Below are positions 24,620-33,591 of a DNA stretch of 47,730 bases, piece by piece. Made by a program: the position numbers and the translations under genes. Each line of letters begins with the position of its first letter. Position 1 is the first letter of the stretch. The DNA is from Alphaproteobacteria bacterium (GTDB lineage: Bacteria; Pseudomonadota; Alphaproteobacteria; VGDZ01). The DNA is taken from contig VGDZ01000018.1 of the NCBI GenBank assembly GCA_016869515.1, forward strand, positions 1 to 47,730, given 5' to 3'. The notes beneath the pieces are model-generated. The model did no database searches. It worked only from the letters and a program-made list of their open reading frames with translations, and was not told the origin of the DNA.

Positions 24620-26400
24620 TGATTGTTCCGCGGGATGCCGTGGGTGCGGTCGATGCGCTGGTAGCGGGTGGCGAAATCGAGGCAGCCGCCGGTCTCGAGC
24701 TGGCCGATGGCGCCGCGCTGCAATTCCTGCCACGGCGTCTGGTGCACCAGCTTGGGCGCGCGCCAGGCCTTGCGGCGCTTGTCCAGTTCGGCTTTGGAAA
24801 TCAGCATGTCGGCGCGCCGGCGCTTCAAGTCGATCCGCACCCGATCGCCGGTCTTGAGCAGCGCCAGCCCGCCGCCGGCCGCGGCCTCGGGGCTGGCGTT
24901 GAGGATCGAGGGGCTGGCCGAAGTGCCGCTTTGCCGGCCGTCGCCGACGCAAGGCAAGAGCGTGATGCCCTCTTTCACCAGCCGGTCGGGCGGCAGCATG
25001 TTGACCACCTCGGCCGCGCCGGGATAGCCGATCGGGCCGACATGGCGGATGAACAGGATGGCGTCGCGGTCGATCGGCAGCTTGGGATCGTTAATGCGGG
25101 CGTGATAGTCCTCGGGTCCCTCGAACACGATCGCCCGGCCCTCGAACGCCATCGGGTCCTTCGGGTTTTCGAGATACTGCCTGCGGAACTCGGCCGAGAT
25201 GACCGAGGTCTTCATCACCGCCGAATCGAACAGGTTGCCGCTCAGCACGGCGAAGCCCGATTGCTTCAAGAGCGGCTTGGCATAGGTCCGAATCACGTCG
25301 CCGTCGGGATCGGGCGCGGTCTTGAGGTTGTCGGCGTAGCTCTTGCCGGTCACCGTCATGGCCCCGCCATGCAGCTTGCCGGCCTTGAGCAGCGCCTTCA
25401 TCACCGCCGGCACGCCGCCGGCGCGATGGAAGGACTCGCCGAGATACTTGCCGGCCGGCTGCATGTTGACCAACAGGGGAATGTCGTAGCCGACCTTGTC
25501 CCAGTCCTTGACGTTCAGGTCGACCCCCATGTGCCGGGCGATGGCGGTGATGTGCGGCGGGCAGTTGGTCGAGGCGCCCAGCGCCGAGGCGGCGACGATG
25601 GCGTTCTCGAACGCCTGGCGGGTCATGATCCGGGACGGCCGCAGGTCCTCGCGCACCATGCCGACGATGCGGACGCCGGTGTGGTAGGCCATCTGGCCGC
25701 GCTCGCGATAGGGCGCGGGAATCGCCGAGCAGCCGGGCAGGCTCATGCCCAGGGCTTCGGCCATGGCGTTCATCGAACTGGCGGTGCCCATGGTGTTGCA
25801 ATGCCCGGCCGAGGGCGCCGAGGCCGCCACCGCGCGCATGAACTCGTCATAGTCGATGCGGCCGGCGGCGAGGTCCTCGCGCGCGCTCCACACCGCCATG
25901 CCCGAGCCCGCCAGCTTGCCCTTGTGGTGCCCGTCCAGCATCGGCCCGCCCGACAGCACGATCGCCGGAATGTCGACCGTGGCCGCGCCCATCAGCATGG
26001 CGGGCGTGGTCTTGTCGCAGCCGGTGGTCAGCACCACGCCGTCGATCGGATAGCCGTAGAGCAGCTCGACCAGGCCGAGATAGGCCAGGTTGCGATCCAG
26101 CGCCGCGGTCGGCCGCTTGCCGGTCTCCTGGATGGGATGGGTGGGGAATTCGAGCGGGATGCCGCCGGCGTCGCGGATGCCGTCGCGCACCCGCTTGGCC
26201 AATTCCAGGTGATGGCGGTTGCAGGGCGAGAGATCCGAGCCCGACTGGGCGATGCCGATGACCGGCTTGTCCGAGCGCAGCTCGTCCAGCGTCAGGCCGT
26301 AGTTGAGATAGCGCTCGAGATAGAGCGCGGTCATGCCGGGATCGTCGGGATTGTCGAACCAGGCGCGGCTGCGCAGGCGCGGCTTGGCGGTCTTGGCCAT
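24616..26400 (-). CDS. IlvD/Edd-family dehydratase, sugar-acid type
   Basis: A 594-residue iron-sulfur dehydratase. It most resembles the L-arabinonate/D-xylonate dehydratase branch: [63 protein letters not shown] and [13 protein letters not shown]. Cys60, Cys128 and Cys201 (in [12 protein letters not shown]) are the cluster ligands. It removes water from an aldonate to give a 2-keto-3-deoxy sugar acid in the cytoplasm. The ATG at 26400 has GGGAG 9 bases upstream. The SGNH-fold gene overlaps its stop and hspQ lies 44 bases upstream. Dihydroxy-acid dehydratase activity is less likely; the sugar substrate is unknown. Confidence 0.9.
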   Translation of the reverse strand: MAKTAKPRLRSRAWFDNPDDPGMTALYLERYLNYGLTLDELRSDKPVIGIAQSGSDLSPCNRHHLELAKRVRDGIRDAGGIPLEFPTHPIQETGKRPTAALDRNLAYLGLVELLYGYPIDGVVLTTGCDKTTPAMLMGAATVDIPAIVLSGGPMLDGHHKGKLAGSGMAVWSAREDLAAGRIDYDEFMRAVAASAPSAGHCNTMGTASSMNAMAEALGMSLPGCSAIPAPYRERGQMAYHTGVRIVGMVREDLRPSRIMTRQAFENAIVAASALGASTNCPPHITAIARHMGVDLNVKDWDKVGYDIPLLVNMQPAGKYLGESFHRAGGVPAVMKALLKAGKLHGGAMTVTGKSYADNLKTAPDPDGDVIRTYAKPLLKQSGFAVLSGNLFDSAVMKTSVISAEFRRQYLENPKDPMAFEGRAIVFEGPEDYHARINDPKLPIDRDAILFIRHVGPIGYPGAAEVVNMLPPDRLVKEGITLLPCVGDGRQSGTSASPSILNASPEAAAGGGLALLKTGDRVRIDLKRRRADMLISKAELDKRRKAWRAPKLVHQTPWQELQRGAIGQLETGGCLDFATRYQRIDRTHGIPRNNH

Positions 26401-26444
26401 GGCAAGGACTCCCGGAAGCGAGGGCCCGGCGCTGCGCCGGGCGG

Positions 26445-26783
26445 TCAGTTGGTCTTGATCGCCTTCGGCCGGTAGAAGCCGTTTTCGTGCCGGCCGAACA
26501 GCTCGGTTATCGCCGGATGGCGCACCGGCTTGCCGGTCTCGTCGACCAGCAGGTTCTGTTCGGAGACGTAGGCGATGTAGGTGGTCTCGGCGTTCTCGGC
26601 CAGCAGGTGATAGAACGGCTGCTCCTTGCGCGGACGGACGTGTTCGGGGATCGACTGCCACCACTCCTCGGTGTTGTTGAACGAGGGGTCGACGTCGAAA
26701 ATCACGCCGCGGAAGGGGTAGACGCGGTGCTTGACCACCTGCCCGATCTGGAACTTTGCCTGGCGCCGGACGTTTCTTTCCAT
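26445..26783 (-). CDS. hspQ: Heat-shock protein HspQ
   Basis: A 112-residue YccV/HspQ-family protein, a protease specificity factor first described as a hemimethylated-DNA-binding protein. Diagnostic sequence: [49 protein letters not shown], and [22 protein letters not shown]. In enterobacteria it helps Lon recognise substrates and is heat-induced. The N-terminus is extended by a few residues relative to E. coli. It is upstream of the dehydratase on the same strand; the 44-base gap leaves room for a separate ribosome site only. Confidence 0.93.
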   Translation of the reverse strand: MERNVRRQAKFQIGQVVKHRVYPFRGVIFDVDPSFNNTEEWWQSIPEHVRPRKEQPFYHLLAENAETTYIAYVSEQNLLVDETGKPVRHPAITELFGRHENGFYRPKAIKTN

Positions 26784-26868
26784 GGCCGCAATCTAGCGAA
26801 TTCGACGGACTGGGCAAGCGCAAGGCGGTGTAGTATGCGGACCGAAACGGGGGCGCGGGAGAGCAGCC

Positions 26869-27528
26869 ATGTGGATGTTCAAGCAAGCCAAGGCGCGGAT
26901 GCCGGACAAGGCCGATGCGCTCGAGGGCCGGTCGACGCCCCTGAAGGTTCCCGCGACCCATTTCGTCTCGGGCGCGCGCATCTTGCCGCCCTTCGCCGAG
27001 GGGCTGGAGTTGGGCATGTTCGGCCTGGGCTGCTTCTGGGGCGCCGAGCGCAAGTTCTGGCAGGCGCCGGGGGTGGTGGCGACCGCGGTCGGCTATGCCG
27101 CCGGCTATACCCCCAACCCGACCTATGAAGAGGTGTGCTCGGGCCTGACCGGCCACAACGAGGTGGTGCGGGTGGTGTTCGATCCCAAGCGCACCGGCTT
27201 CGAGAAATTGCTGACCGTGTTCTGGGAAAGCCACAACCCGACCCAGGGCATGCGCCAGGGCAACGATGTCGGCACCCAGTACCGCTCGGGCATCTACGTC
27301 CATTCGGCCGAGCAGCGGCGCTTGGCGCTGGCTTCGCGCGAGGCCTATCAGCGCGCCTTGGCCAAGGCCGGCCACGGCGCCATCACCACCGAAATCCTGG
27401 ACGCGCCGACCTTCTATTACGCCGAGGACTATCATCAGCAATATCTGGCCAAGAATCCGGCCGGCTATTGCGGCCTGGGCGGCACCGGCGTGCTGTGCCC
27501 CGACGGCATCGCCGCGGCGGCGGAATGA
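26869..27528 (+). CDS. msrA: Peptide methionine-S-sulfoxide reductase
   Basis: A 219-residue MsrA that repairs methionine-S-sulfoxide in proteins. The catalytic motif [14 protein letters not shown] puts the nucleophile at Cys55. [32 protein letters not shown] and [26 protein letters not shown] are conserved blocks, and the C-terminal [13 protein letters not shown] supplies resolving cysteines. Start ATG at 26869 (MWMFKQ) gives the family's normal N-terminal arm. It is divergent from hspQ by 85 bases, an apt stress-response pairing. Confidence 0.95.
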   Translation: MWMFKQAKARMPDKADALEGRSTPLKVPATHFVSGARILPPFAEGLELGMFGLGCFWGAERKFWQAPGVVATAVGYAAGYTPNPTYEEVCSGLTGHNEVVRVVFDPKRTGFEKLLTVFWESHNPTQGMRQGNDVGTQYRSGIYVHSAEQRRLALASREAYQRALAKAGHGAITTEILDAPTFYYAEDYHQQYLAKNPAGYCGLGGTGVLCPDGIAAAAE

Positions 27529-27559
27529 GCTTGCGAATTGCCGCGGACGGGCCCGGCGC

Positions 27560-27898
27560 ATGTTGGCCGACATGTTGAATCTGGTGATGATGGTGCTGGT
27601 GGCGGGGATCGGCATCGTCGCCGTGGTGCTGATCATGCAGGTGCGCACGCTGATGCATCGCGTCACCGACATGGGCGCCAGCCACACCGACATTCATGGC
27701 CTGGCGCACCAGTTGGAGCTGGCGCTGAAGAAGCTCGACATGTTGGCGCTCAAACAGTCGGACGTGTCGCGGACCACGGCCGAGGCCCGCGGCGAGATCG
27801 ATGCCCTCAAGAAGCAGGTCGAACAGTTGGCGGCGACCATCGCCGCCCAGGCCGCCGCCGCCCAGGCCGCTACCAAGCAACCGGTCGCCAAGCGCTGA
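27560..27898 (+). CDS. Small membrane protein with coiled coil
   Basis: A 112-residue protein with one N-terminal transmembrane helix ([19 protein letters not shown]) and a long helical, coiled-coil-like remainder ([44 protein letters not shown]), ending in an alanine-rich tail and KR. I do not recognise a named family. ATG at 27572 is an alternative start. It lies 31 bases after msrA on the same strand. Its stop lies within a hairpin shared with the convergent glycosyltransferase. Confidence 0.7.
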   Translation: MLADMLNLVMMVLVAGIGIVAVVLIMQVRTLMHRVTDMGASHTDIHGLAHQLELALKKLDMLALKQSDVSRTTAEARGEIDALKKQVEQLAATIAAQAAAAQAATKQPVAKR

Positions 27899-27925
27899 GC
27901 GGTTAGGTTTCGCGGTACCCGCTCA
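27896..27925. terminator. Shared hairpin between convergent genes
   Basis: TGAGCGG (27896-27902) pairs with CCGCTCA (27919-27925). The stop codons of both convergent genes (TGA 27896-27898 on plus, TGA 27925-27923 on minus) form the base of the stem. No T-tract follows on either strand, so a bidirectional terminator is only a possibility. Confidence 0.45.
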
Positions 27926-29509
27926 CCCCACCACGAACGGGGCCGGCGAGAGGCCCGCGCACCAGCGCCGCCACATTGCGCGATAGGCGCGCTCGACCCG
28001 GCGGGTATAGACGATGTGGTCGAGATAGGGCGCCCTCTTCAGCCGCTCGCGCATGCCGGCGCGGATCTCGGCCAGCCGCGCGCGCTCGCCGGTCCAGCGC
28101 ACCGCCGCGGCGACGTAGTCGTCGGCGGTCTTGAACACGAACTCGCCTAGCTCGGCCGTGACCAGCAACGACGACGGCAGCCGCCCGGTGATGTGCTGGC
28201 CGATCAGCGACAGCGACGGCACGCCCATCCACAGCCCTTCGATCATGGTCATGCCGCCGCCGGCCGGGATCGGGTCCAGCGCCAGGTCGACCCGGTGATA
28301 GGTCTTGACGTGATCGATCCGCGGCGTCGGCCCCAACAGCTCGATCCGCTCGCGATCGATGCCGAGCGCGGCGAAGGAGTCGAGCACGCGCAAGCGCACC
28401 TGGGCGGAATGGAAGGCGCGATCCTTCATCAGCAGCCGCGCCTCCGGCGCCGCCGTCAGCACCCTGGCCCAGAGCCCAAGGCAAGGATCGGTCACCTTGG
28501 CCAGGCGATTGAGGCAGCCGAAGGTGAAGGGCGCGCCCGCCAGCGAGGGCAAGGGCTCGATCGCCGGCATGCCCGAGGGCAGCGAATAGGGAATCGCCAC
28601 CGGCAGCATCACCACCTTCTCGGCGTAGAAGCGATGCAGCTCGTAGGGCAGCGAATGCGGATCGGCGAAGAAATAGTCGACCCCGTCGACCCCGGTGGCG
28701 GTGGCGAAGCCCCAGGCCGAGACCGTCACCGGCGCCGGCCGGCGGGCGAAGGTCGGCAGTCGGTTGGCCTCGGAATGGCCCGAGAGGTCGACCAGCACGT
28801 CGATGCGGTCGACCCGGACCTGCTCGGCCAGCTGCTCGGGCGTGGCGGCGGCAACGTCGCGGAACACCTTGGCGCGCTTGCGGAAGGCGTCGGTGACGTT
28901 GTCGGTCCGGGTCACGGTCGAATAGCACCACAGCTCGACTGCGCGCGGATCGTGGTTGAACAGCACCGGCATGAAAGTGTGGGCGGCGGAATGGTTGCGA
29001 TAGTCGCCCGAGACGTAGCCGACGCGCAGCACGCGCTCGGGGTCGCGGTCGTTCAGGCAGGGCGGCGCCGCCAGGTGGTGCTTGCGGGCGAAGCGCTCGT
29101 TCCACAGCCGCCTTTCGGCAAAGGCCGAGGCGTCGCTGACGCCGGGCTCGTGGTCGAGCGAGAAGATGACGTTGGAATGCGAGGCGCTGAGCTCGGGATA
29201 GAGCTCGAGCGCGCGGCGGAAGCATTCGATCGCCTTGTCGGCGCGGCCCTGCAGTTGGCGGACGATGCCGAGATTGTTGACCGCATCGGCCATGCGCGGA
29301 TTGACGTCCAGCGCCTTGTTCATGCTGGCTTCGGCGGCGTCGTAATCGCCGCGGATCATGTGCGACACGCCCATCAGGTGATGCGCGCCGGCATGATCGG
29401 GCTGGAACTGGATCACGTCGCGGATCAGCGCGTCGCTTTCGTCCAACTTGCCGACGCGCTGCAGCTTGAGCGCCTCGCCCAGCTTTTGGCGAAGGGTCTC
29501 GGGCGTCAT
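27923..29509 (-). CDS. TPR-repeat O-GlcNAc-transferase-like glycosyltransferase (GT41)
   Basis: A 528-residue cytoplasmic protein. Residues 1-110 are TPR repeats (GKLDESDALIRDVIQFQPDHAGAHHLMG, GDYDAAEASMNKALDVNPRMADAVNNLG, GRADKAIECFRRALELYPE). From about 150 is a GT41 domain: LRVGYVSGDYRNHSAAHTFMPV, VDVLVDLSGHSEANR-like text, TVSAWGFATATGVDGVDYFFADP, FGCLNRLAKVTDP and MTMIEGLWMGVPSLSLIGQHITGR. Such enzymes transfer sugar to protein or glycan; bacterial relatives can modify flagellin or adhesins. The ATG overlaps the stop of the phosphatase upstream (ATGA). The acceptor is unknown. Confidence 0.88.
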   Translation of the reverse strand: MTPETLRQKLGEALKLQRVGKLDESDALIRDVIQFQPDHAGAHHLMGVSHMIRGDYDAAEASMNKALDVNPRMADAVNNLGIVRQLQGRADKAIECFRRALELYPELSASHSNVIFSLDHEPGVSDASAFAERRLWNERFARKHHLAAPPCLNDRDPERVLRVGYVSGDYRNHSAAHTFMPVLFNHDPRAVELWCYSTVTRTDNVTDAFRKRAKVFRDVAAATPEQLAEQVRVDRIDVLVDLSGHSEANRLPTFARRPAPVTVSAWGFATATGVDGVDYFFADPHSLPYELHRFYAEKVVMLPVAIPYSLPSGMPAIEPLPSLAGAPFTFGCLNRLAKVTDPCLGLWARVLTAAPEARLLMKDRAFHSAQVRLRVLDSFAALGIDRERIELLGPTPRIDHVKTYHRVDLALDPIPAGGGMTMIEGLWMGVPSLSLIGQHITGRLPSSLLVTAELGEFVFKTADDYVAAAVRWTGERARLAEIRAGMRERLKRAPYLDHIVYTRRVERAYRAMWRRWCAGLSPAPFVVG

Positions 29510-30183
29510 CGCGGCCGGGCGTTGGCGAAAGCGAGGCGCCAATCGCCGCCGCGACCTGGCCCGGCCAAATGGTCGAGCCGCGTGGTCGAGAGATTCTCGA
29601 CCGCGATGCCCAGCGCCACCTCGGGATCGAGTCCCAGCGCCAGCGCGATCGCGGCGCGTATCACCCCGCCATGCGCCACCGCGACGATGTCGCGTCCGGG
29701 ATGGGCTGCGTTGCGCGCGGCGATGCCGCGCCCGACCCGCGCCATCACGGCGTGGAAATCCTCCCCGCCCGGCGGCTGGGCGTCGGCCGGGGCGAACCAG
29801 AACTTGTGGCGGGCGAAAGCGGAAGTGGCTTCGGCCATGGCCCGGTTGTCGAGTCCCTGCCACTGGCCGTAATCCTGCTCGGCGAAATCGGCTTCGATCT
29901 CGACCTCGAGCGCGGGATAGCCCGCCGCCATCACCGCCGCCTGGGTCTGGCGCGCGCGCAAGAGCGGACTGGTCACCCACAAGGCGCCGCGCGGCAGCCG
30001 CGCCGCCAGCGCCCGGAACGCCGCCGCATCCGACACGTCGGCCGGCACGTCGTCGGCACCGTAAAGCCGCCCCTGGCCGCCGACCACCGGCGCATGGCGC
30101 AGCCACCACCAGCGCGTGGTCGCGGCATGGCGCGGGATCAGGCGGCGGGTCGGATCGGCGGTCTTGCCAGGGGGGCGATCCAT
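29506..30183 (-). CDS. Histidine phosphatase family protein
   Basis: A 225-residue phosphoglycerate-mutase-fold phosphatase. The catalytic histidine motif is WLRHAPVVGGQGRLYGADD (RHA form), the second catalytic region LWVTSPLLRARQTQAAVMAAGY, then EQDYGQWQGLDN and the late VAVAHGGVIRAAIALALG. This resembles the alpha-ribazole-phosphatase type (cobalamin synthesis) seen in alphaproteobacteria, but substrate cannot be settled by sequence; cobS and cobT are 3 kb away. It is translationally coupled to the GT41 gene. Confidence 0.85.
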   Translation of the reverse strand: MDRPPGKTADPTRRLIPRHAATTRWWWLRHAPVVGGQGRLYGADDVPADVSDAAAFRALAARLPRGALWVTSPLLRARQTQAAVMAAGYPALEVEIEADFAEQDYGQWQGLDNRAMAEATSAFARHKFWFAPADAQPPGGEDFHAVMARVGRGIAARNAAHPGRDIVAVAHGGVIRAAIALALGLDPEVALGIAVENLSTTRLDHLAGPGRGGDWRLAFANARPR

Positions 30184-30267
30184 CGGGCGCGCAACTTAGC
30201 AAACGCACCGCATGACGCCAAACAAGGCTGGACAAGCCGCCGCCGGCTCTGGCCAAATCGCCGCCCC

Positions 30268-31344
30268 ATGTCGCATCCCTGGCGTCTTTTCGGTCTGGTG
30301 CTGGCATTCGTGCTGGTCGCCTGTTCGCCCGCAGTCGGGTTCGATCCGGCCAAGCCGCACCACGCCGACGGCGGCTTCCGCAATTTGCCCGGCGCGCCCG
30401 AGCGGGACTTCCCGGCCTCGGTGTTCCTCGATTTCGTCGCCCGGCGCCTGCTCGCCCGGCAAGAACCGGTGCCTTTGCCCGAAGGCCATGTCCTGTCCGA
30501 GGACGACGCCGTGGCCGGTGTCGCGGCGCTGGGCCAGGGCGACGGCGTCACCTGGCTGGGGCATGCCTGTTTTCTGGTGCGCCTGGGCGGCCTAACCATC
30601 CTGACCGATCCTTTCCTGACCGAATGGGCCTCGCCCATCGTCGGCATCGGCCCCAAGCGCTTCGCCGGGCCGGGGATTTCGATCGAGCGGTTGCCGCCGA
30701 TCGACCTGATCGTGGTGTCGCACAACCACTACGACCATTTCGATCTGCGCACGATCGAACGCCTGCCCGGGCGCGAGCGCATCGCCGCCTTCGTGCCGCT
30801 GGGCCTGGGACGCTATTTCCGCGATCGCGGCTATGGCCGGGTGATCGAGGCGGATTGGGGCGATCGTGCGCAGTTCGGCGCCGTCACCGCGACCCTGGTC
30901 CCGGTCAATCACTGGTCGCGGCGCACGCCCCTCGACACCAACCGCACGCTCTGGGGCGGGCATGTGCTGGAGGGGCCGGGCGGGGTCAAGCTGTTCCATG
31001 CCGGCGACACCGGCTACGGCCCGGTGTTCAGGGAGGTGATCGCCCGCCATGGCCCGTTCGATCTGGCGATGGTGCCGATCGGCGGCTACGATCCGCCGAT
31101 CATGATGAAGGCGACGCATCTCGACCCCGAGCAGGCAGTCCTGGTTGCCGACGAGATCGGCGCCAGGATCGCGGTCGGCATGCATTGGGGAACGCTGCCG
31201 CTGACCGACGAGCCGCCGTTCGAGCCGCCCGAGCGCTTCCGCGCCGCCGCCCGCGCCGCCGGCTGGCCCGAGGGCCGCGCCCGCGTGCTGCGCATCGGCG
31301 AGACCCTCGCTTTGCCCAAAGCCGACGGAGGCCGCAGACCATGA
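30268..31344 (+). CDS. Metallo-beta-lactamase-fold lipoprotein (NAPE-PLD/UlaG-like)
   Basis: A 358-residue exported protein. MSHPWRLFGLVLAFVLVACS is a lipoprotein signal with lipobox LVAC. The hydrolase core has TWLGHACFLVRLGGLTILTDP, the zinc motif VVSHNHYDHFD, VNHWSRRTPLDTNRTLWGG, HAGDTGYGPVF and a late GMHWGTLPLTDEP. This is the pattern of the N-acylphosphatidylethanolamine phospholipase D-like branch, acting on phospholipid-like phosphodiesters at the membrane. The ATG at 30268 was chosen because it begins the signal. It ends in an ATGA overlap with the oxidoreductase. Confidence 0.9.
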   Translation: MSHPWRLFGLVLAFVLVACSPAVGFDPAKPHHADGGFRNLPGAPERDFPASVFLDFVARRLLARQEPVPLPEGHVLSEDDAVAGVAALGQGDGVTWLGHACFLVRLGGLTILTDPFLTEWASPIVGIGPKRFAGPGISIERLPPIDLIVVSHNHYDHFDLRTIERLPGRERIAAFVPLGLGRYFRDRGYGRVIEADWGDRAQFGAVTATLVPVNHWSRRTPLDTNRTLWGGHVLEGPGGVKLFHAGDTGYGPVFREVIARHGPFDLAMVPIGGYDPPIMMKATHLDPEQAVLVADEIGARIAVGMHWGTLPLTDEPPFEPPERFRAAARAAGWPEGRARVLRIGETLALPKADGGRRP

Positions 31345-32357
31345 CCGCCAAGACCTATCGCCGCGTCGTCGTCGCCGCCCGCCCCTCGGGCGAGCCCAAG
31401 GAAAGCGATTTCCGCATCGAGACCCTGCCGATCCCCGAGCCCGGACCGAAAGAGGTGCTGGTGCGGGCGATCTATCTTTCGCTCGATCCCTATATGCGCG
31501 GCCGCTTGCGCGACGTGCCGTCCTATGCGCCCCCGGTCGGCATCGGCGAGGTCATGGTCGGCGGCGTGGTCGGCGAGGTGGTCAAGTCCTATCACCCGGC
31601 GTTCAAGGCCGGCGAGTTCGTCGAGGGCCGGATGGGTTGGCAGGAATACGCCGTCGTCGAGCCGTCCGAACTGCGCAAGGTCGATCCGGCGCTGGCGCCG
31701 ATCTCGACCGCCAACGGCGTCCTGGGCATGCCCGGGCTGACGGCCTATTTCGGCCTGTTCAGCGTGGCCGAGCCCAAGCCGGGCGAGACCGTTGCGATCT
31801 CGGCCGCTTCGGGCGCGGTCGGCCAAGTGGCGGGTCAGCTGGCCAAGATCATGGGTTGCCGGGCGGTGGGCATCGCCGGCGGCCAGGCCAAATGCGATTT
31901 CGTCCAGCGCGAACTCGGCTTCGATGCCTGCGTCGACTACAAGGCGGGCGATCTGGATGCGGCCTTGCGCGCCGCCTGCCCGGCCGGCATCGACGTCTAC
32001 TTCGAGAACGTCGGCGGTCCGGTCTCGGATGCGGTGTTCAGGCAACTCAACATGTTCGCCCGCATCGCCGCCTGCGGCTCGGTCTCGCAGGCCAACAACG
32101 AGACCCCGGCCCAGGGGCCGCGGCTGCTGGGCCTGTTCACCGGTCGCAGGGTGCGGCTGCAGGGCTTCATCGTCTCGGACTTCCGCGATCACAATCCGGC
32201 GGCGCTGCGCCGACTCGGTCAGTGGGTCAAGTCGGGCCGCATCAAGTATCGCGAAGACATCGTCGACGGCATCGAGCGCGCGCCGGCGGCCTTCATCGGC
32301 CTGCTGCGGGGCGAGAACTTCGGCAAGCTGCAGGTCCGCCTCGGTCCCGAGGCCTGA
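31341..32357 (+). CDS. NADP-dependent oxidoreductase, zinc-independent MDR type
   Basis: A 338-residue enzyme of the leukotriene-B4 dehydrogenase/CurA-like MDR group, reducing alkenals, enones or curcumin-like substrates with NADPH. Evidence: YLSLDPYMRGRL near the N-terminus, MPGLTAYFGLFSVAEPKPGETVAISAASGAVGQVAGQLAKIMG (nucleotide fold), YFENVGGPVSD and RLQGFIVSDF. No zinc-ligand cysteines are present. It overlaps the MBL lipoprotein by four bases. Downstream lies a complex hairpin element. Confidence 0.92.
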   Translation: MTAKTYRRVVVAARPSGEPKESDFRIETLPIPEPGPKEVLVRAIYLSLDPYMRGRLRDVPSYAPPVGIGEVMVGGVVGEVVKSYHPAFKAGEFVEGRMGWQEYAVVEPSELRKVDPALAPISTANGVLGMPGLTAYFGLFSVAEPKPGETVAISAASGAVGQVAGQLAKIMGCRAVGIAGGQAKCDFVQRELGFDACVDYKAGDLDAALRAACPAGIDVYFENVGGPVSDAVFRQLNMFARIAACGSVSQANNETPAQGPRLLGLFTGRRVRLQGFIVSDFRDHNPAALRRLGQWVKSGRIKYREDIVDGIERAPAAFIGLLRGENFGKLQVRLGPEA

Positions 32358-32361
32358 TCCC

Positions 32362-32643
32362 TTATACCAGTCCGCGTTGACCGTGACCGGTCAACGCGCC
32401 CTCAGGCGCCGGGCGGGCGCATCCGCGCCAGACCGCGATCGGTTTGCATGGAATTGCAGACGCTATTCCATGCAAACCGTAAGTCGCGGTCCAGAGCAGG
32501 CTACGAGGGCAAGATTCACGTTTGGTCTTGAACCGCCGGTTCAAGACCAAACGATCTTGCCCTTGGCTTACGCGCCGGAAGGCGCGCGGCCTCAATGGCC
32601 GTTCCAAGCTGCGACGAGTCACGCTCATCGCAGCTTGGTATTA
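32362..32643. repeat. 282-bp intergenic hairpin element with related inverted ends
   Basis: The ends are TTATACCAG (32362, plus) and TAATACCAA (32643, minus); over 36 ungapped bases they match at 25. Inside are a 10-bp hairpin (32374-32397), a long hairpin CGGTTTGCATGGAAT/ATTCCATGCAAACCG with an outer GACCGCGA/TCGCGGTC (32431-32491), another GTTTGGTCTTGAAC/GTTCAAGACCAAAC with an outer GGGCAAGAT/ATCTTGCCC (32507-32562), and CCAAGCTGCGA/TCGCAGCTTGG (32604-32638). No coding frame. The right end supplies the bolA TAA stop. A shorter relative is at 14531-14605. Confidence 0.75.
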
Positions 32644-32907
32644 CTCGCCCGGCGCCTTGGTCTCCAAGGCCAGCGCGTGCACGCGCTCGGTCAGCTCGTC
32701 CTTCAACAAGCCATAGACCAGGCGCTGGCGAGCCACCCGGCCGAGGCCGCGGAACTTCTCCGACACCACCCGCACGGTGAAGTGGGTCTCGCCCGAAGGG
32801 TGCGATCCGGCATGGCCGTGATGGCGGTTGGAATCGTCCTCGATTTCAAGCCGCGCCGGGGCCAGGCCCTCGGTCAGCTTGTGGCGCATGCGCTCGGCAT
32901 AGGTCAT
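32641..32907 (-). CDS. BolA-family protein
   Basis: An 88-residue BolA-like protein. From MTYAERMRHKLTEGLAPARLEIEDDSNRHHGHAGSHPSGETHFTV the family's central region with the conserved His (HHGH) is clear, followed by FRGLGRVARQRLVYGLLKDELTERVHALALETKAPGE. BolA proteins pair with monothiol glutaredoxins in iron-sulfur or iron regulation. The chosen ATG at 32907 drops 12 upstream residues that do not fit. Divergent from the J-domain gene, 74 bases apart; bolA beside this J protein and cobST is common in alphaproteobacteria. Confidence 0.93.
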   Translation of the reverse strand: MTYAERMRHKLTEGLAPARLEIEDDSNRHHGHAGSHPSGETHFTVRVVSEKFRGLGRVARQRLVYGLLKDELTERVHALALETKAPGE

Positions 32908-32981
32908 GCGACCAGCGGTGGCAAAGGAAAATCCGCCTGTCAAGACTTGTCGCGCGGCCGAAGCAGGCCGAAACTGGGGCC

Positions 32982-33545
32982 ATGCGCACCGCCTTGCACC
33001 GCCGCCAGTTCGAGGAAGCGCCGCAACCGCGGCGCTGCGAGCATCCCGGCTGCGTCGCCGAAGGCGCCTTCAAGGCGCCCAAATCGCCGCGCGAACTGGA
33101 AAGCTATTACTGGTTCTGCCTCGAACATGTGCGCGCCTACAACGCCGCCTGGAACTATTTCCGCGACATGGGGGCGGACGAGATTTCGCAGTTCCAGGCC
33201 ACGGTCTGCACCTGGCATCGGCCAACCTGGAAGGTCGGTCCGGGCGGCCCGCGGATCGAGGATTTCGACGACCCGCTGGGGGTGCTGGCAGCGGGCGGCT
33301 TCCGCGCCAAGCGCGAGCCGCGGCCCAAGGCGGGCGATCTGGCCGCGCTGTCGCCGGCGGAAAGCCGGGCGCTGGCGGAACTCGATTTGGACGGCCGCGT
33401 CAGCCTGGCCGAACTCAAGCGCCGCCATCGCGAACTGGCCAAGCGCCTGCACCCCGATCGCCAGGGGGGCGATGCCGAGTCCGAGGAGAAATTGAAACGG
33501 GTCAATCAAGCCTATTCCTTTTTGCTGACGTGCGGCTATACATGA
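32982..33545 (+). CDS. J-domain (DnaJ-like) protein
   Basis: A 187-residue protein. The C-terminal 60 residues form a J domain: [41 protein letters not shown], with the HPD motif needed to stimulate DnaK. The N-terminal part has a cysteine pattern ([18 protein letters not shown], then [10 protein letters not shown]) that could bind zinc. It lies just before cobS and cobT on the same strand, its usual place in alphaproteobacteria, suggesting a role with cobaltochelatase or as a general co-chaperone; this is inference from context. Confidence 0.9.
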   Translation: MRTALHRRQFEEAPQPRRCEHPGCVAEGAFKAPKSPRELESYYWFCLEHVRAYNAAWNYFRDMGADEISQFQATVCTWHRPTWKVGPGGPRIEDFDDPLGVLAAGGFRAKREPRPKAGDLAALSPAESRALAELDLDGRVSLAELKRRHRELAKRLHPDRQGGDAESEEKLKRVNQAYSFLLTCGYT

Positions 33546-33591
33546 CGCCCCGGCCGGGCCGTCCCCGCCCGGCCCACGCACGGAATCCGCC

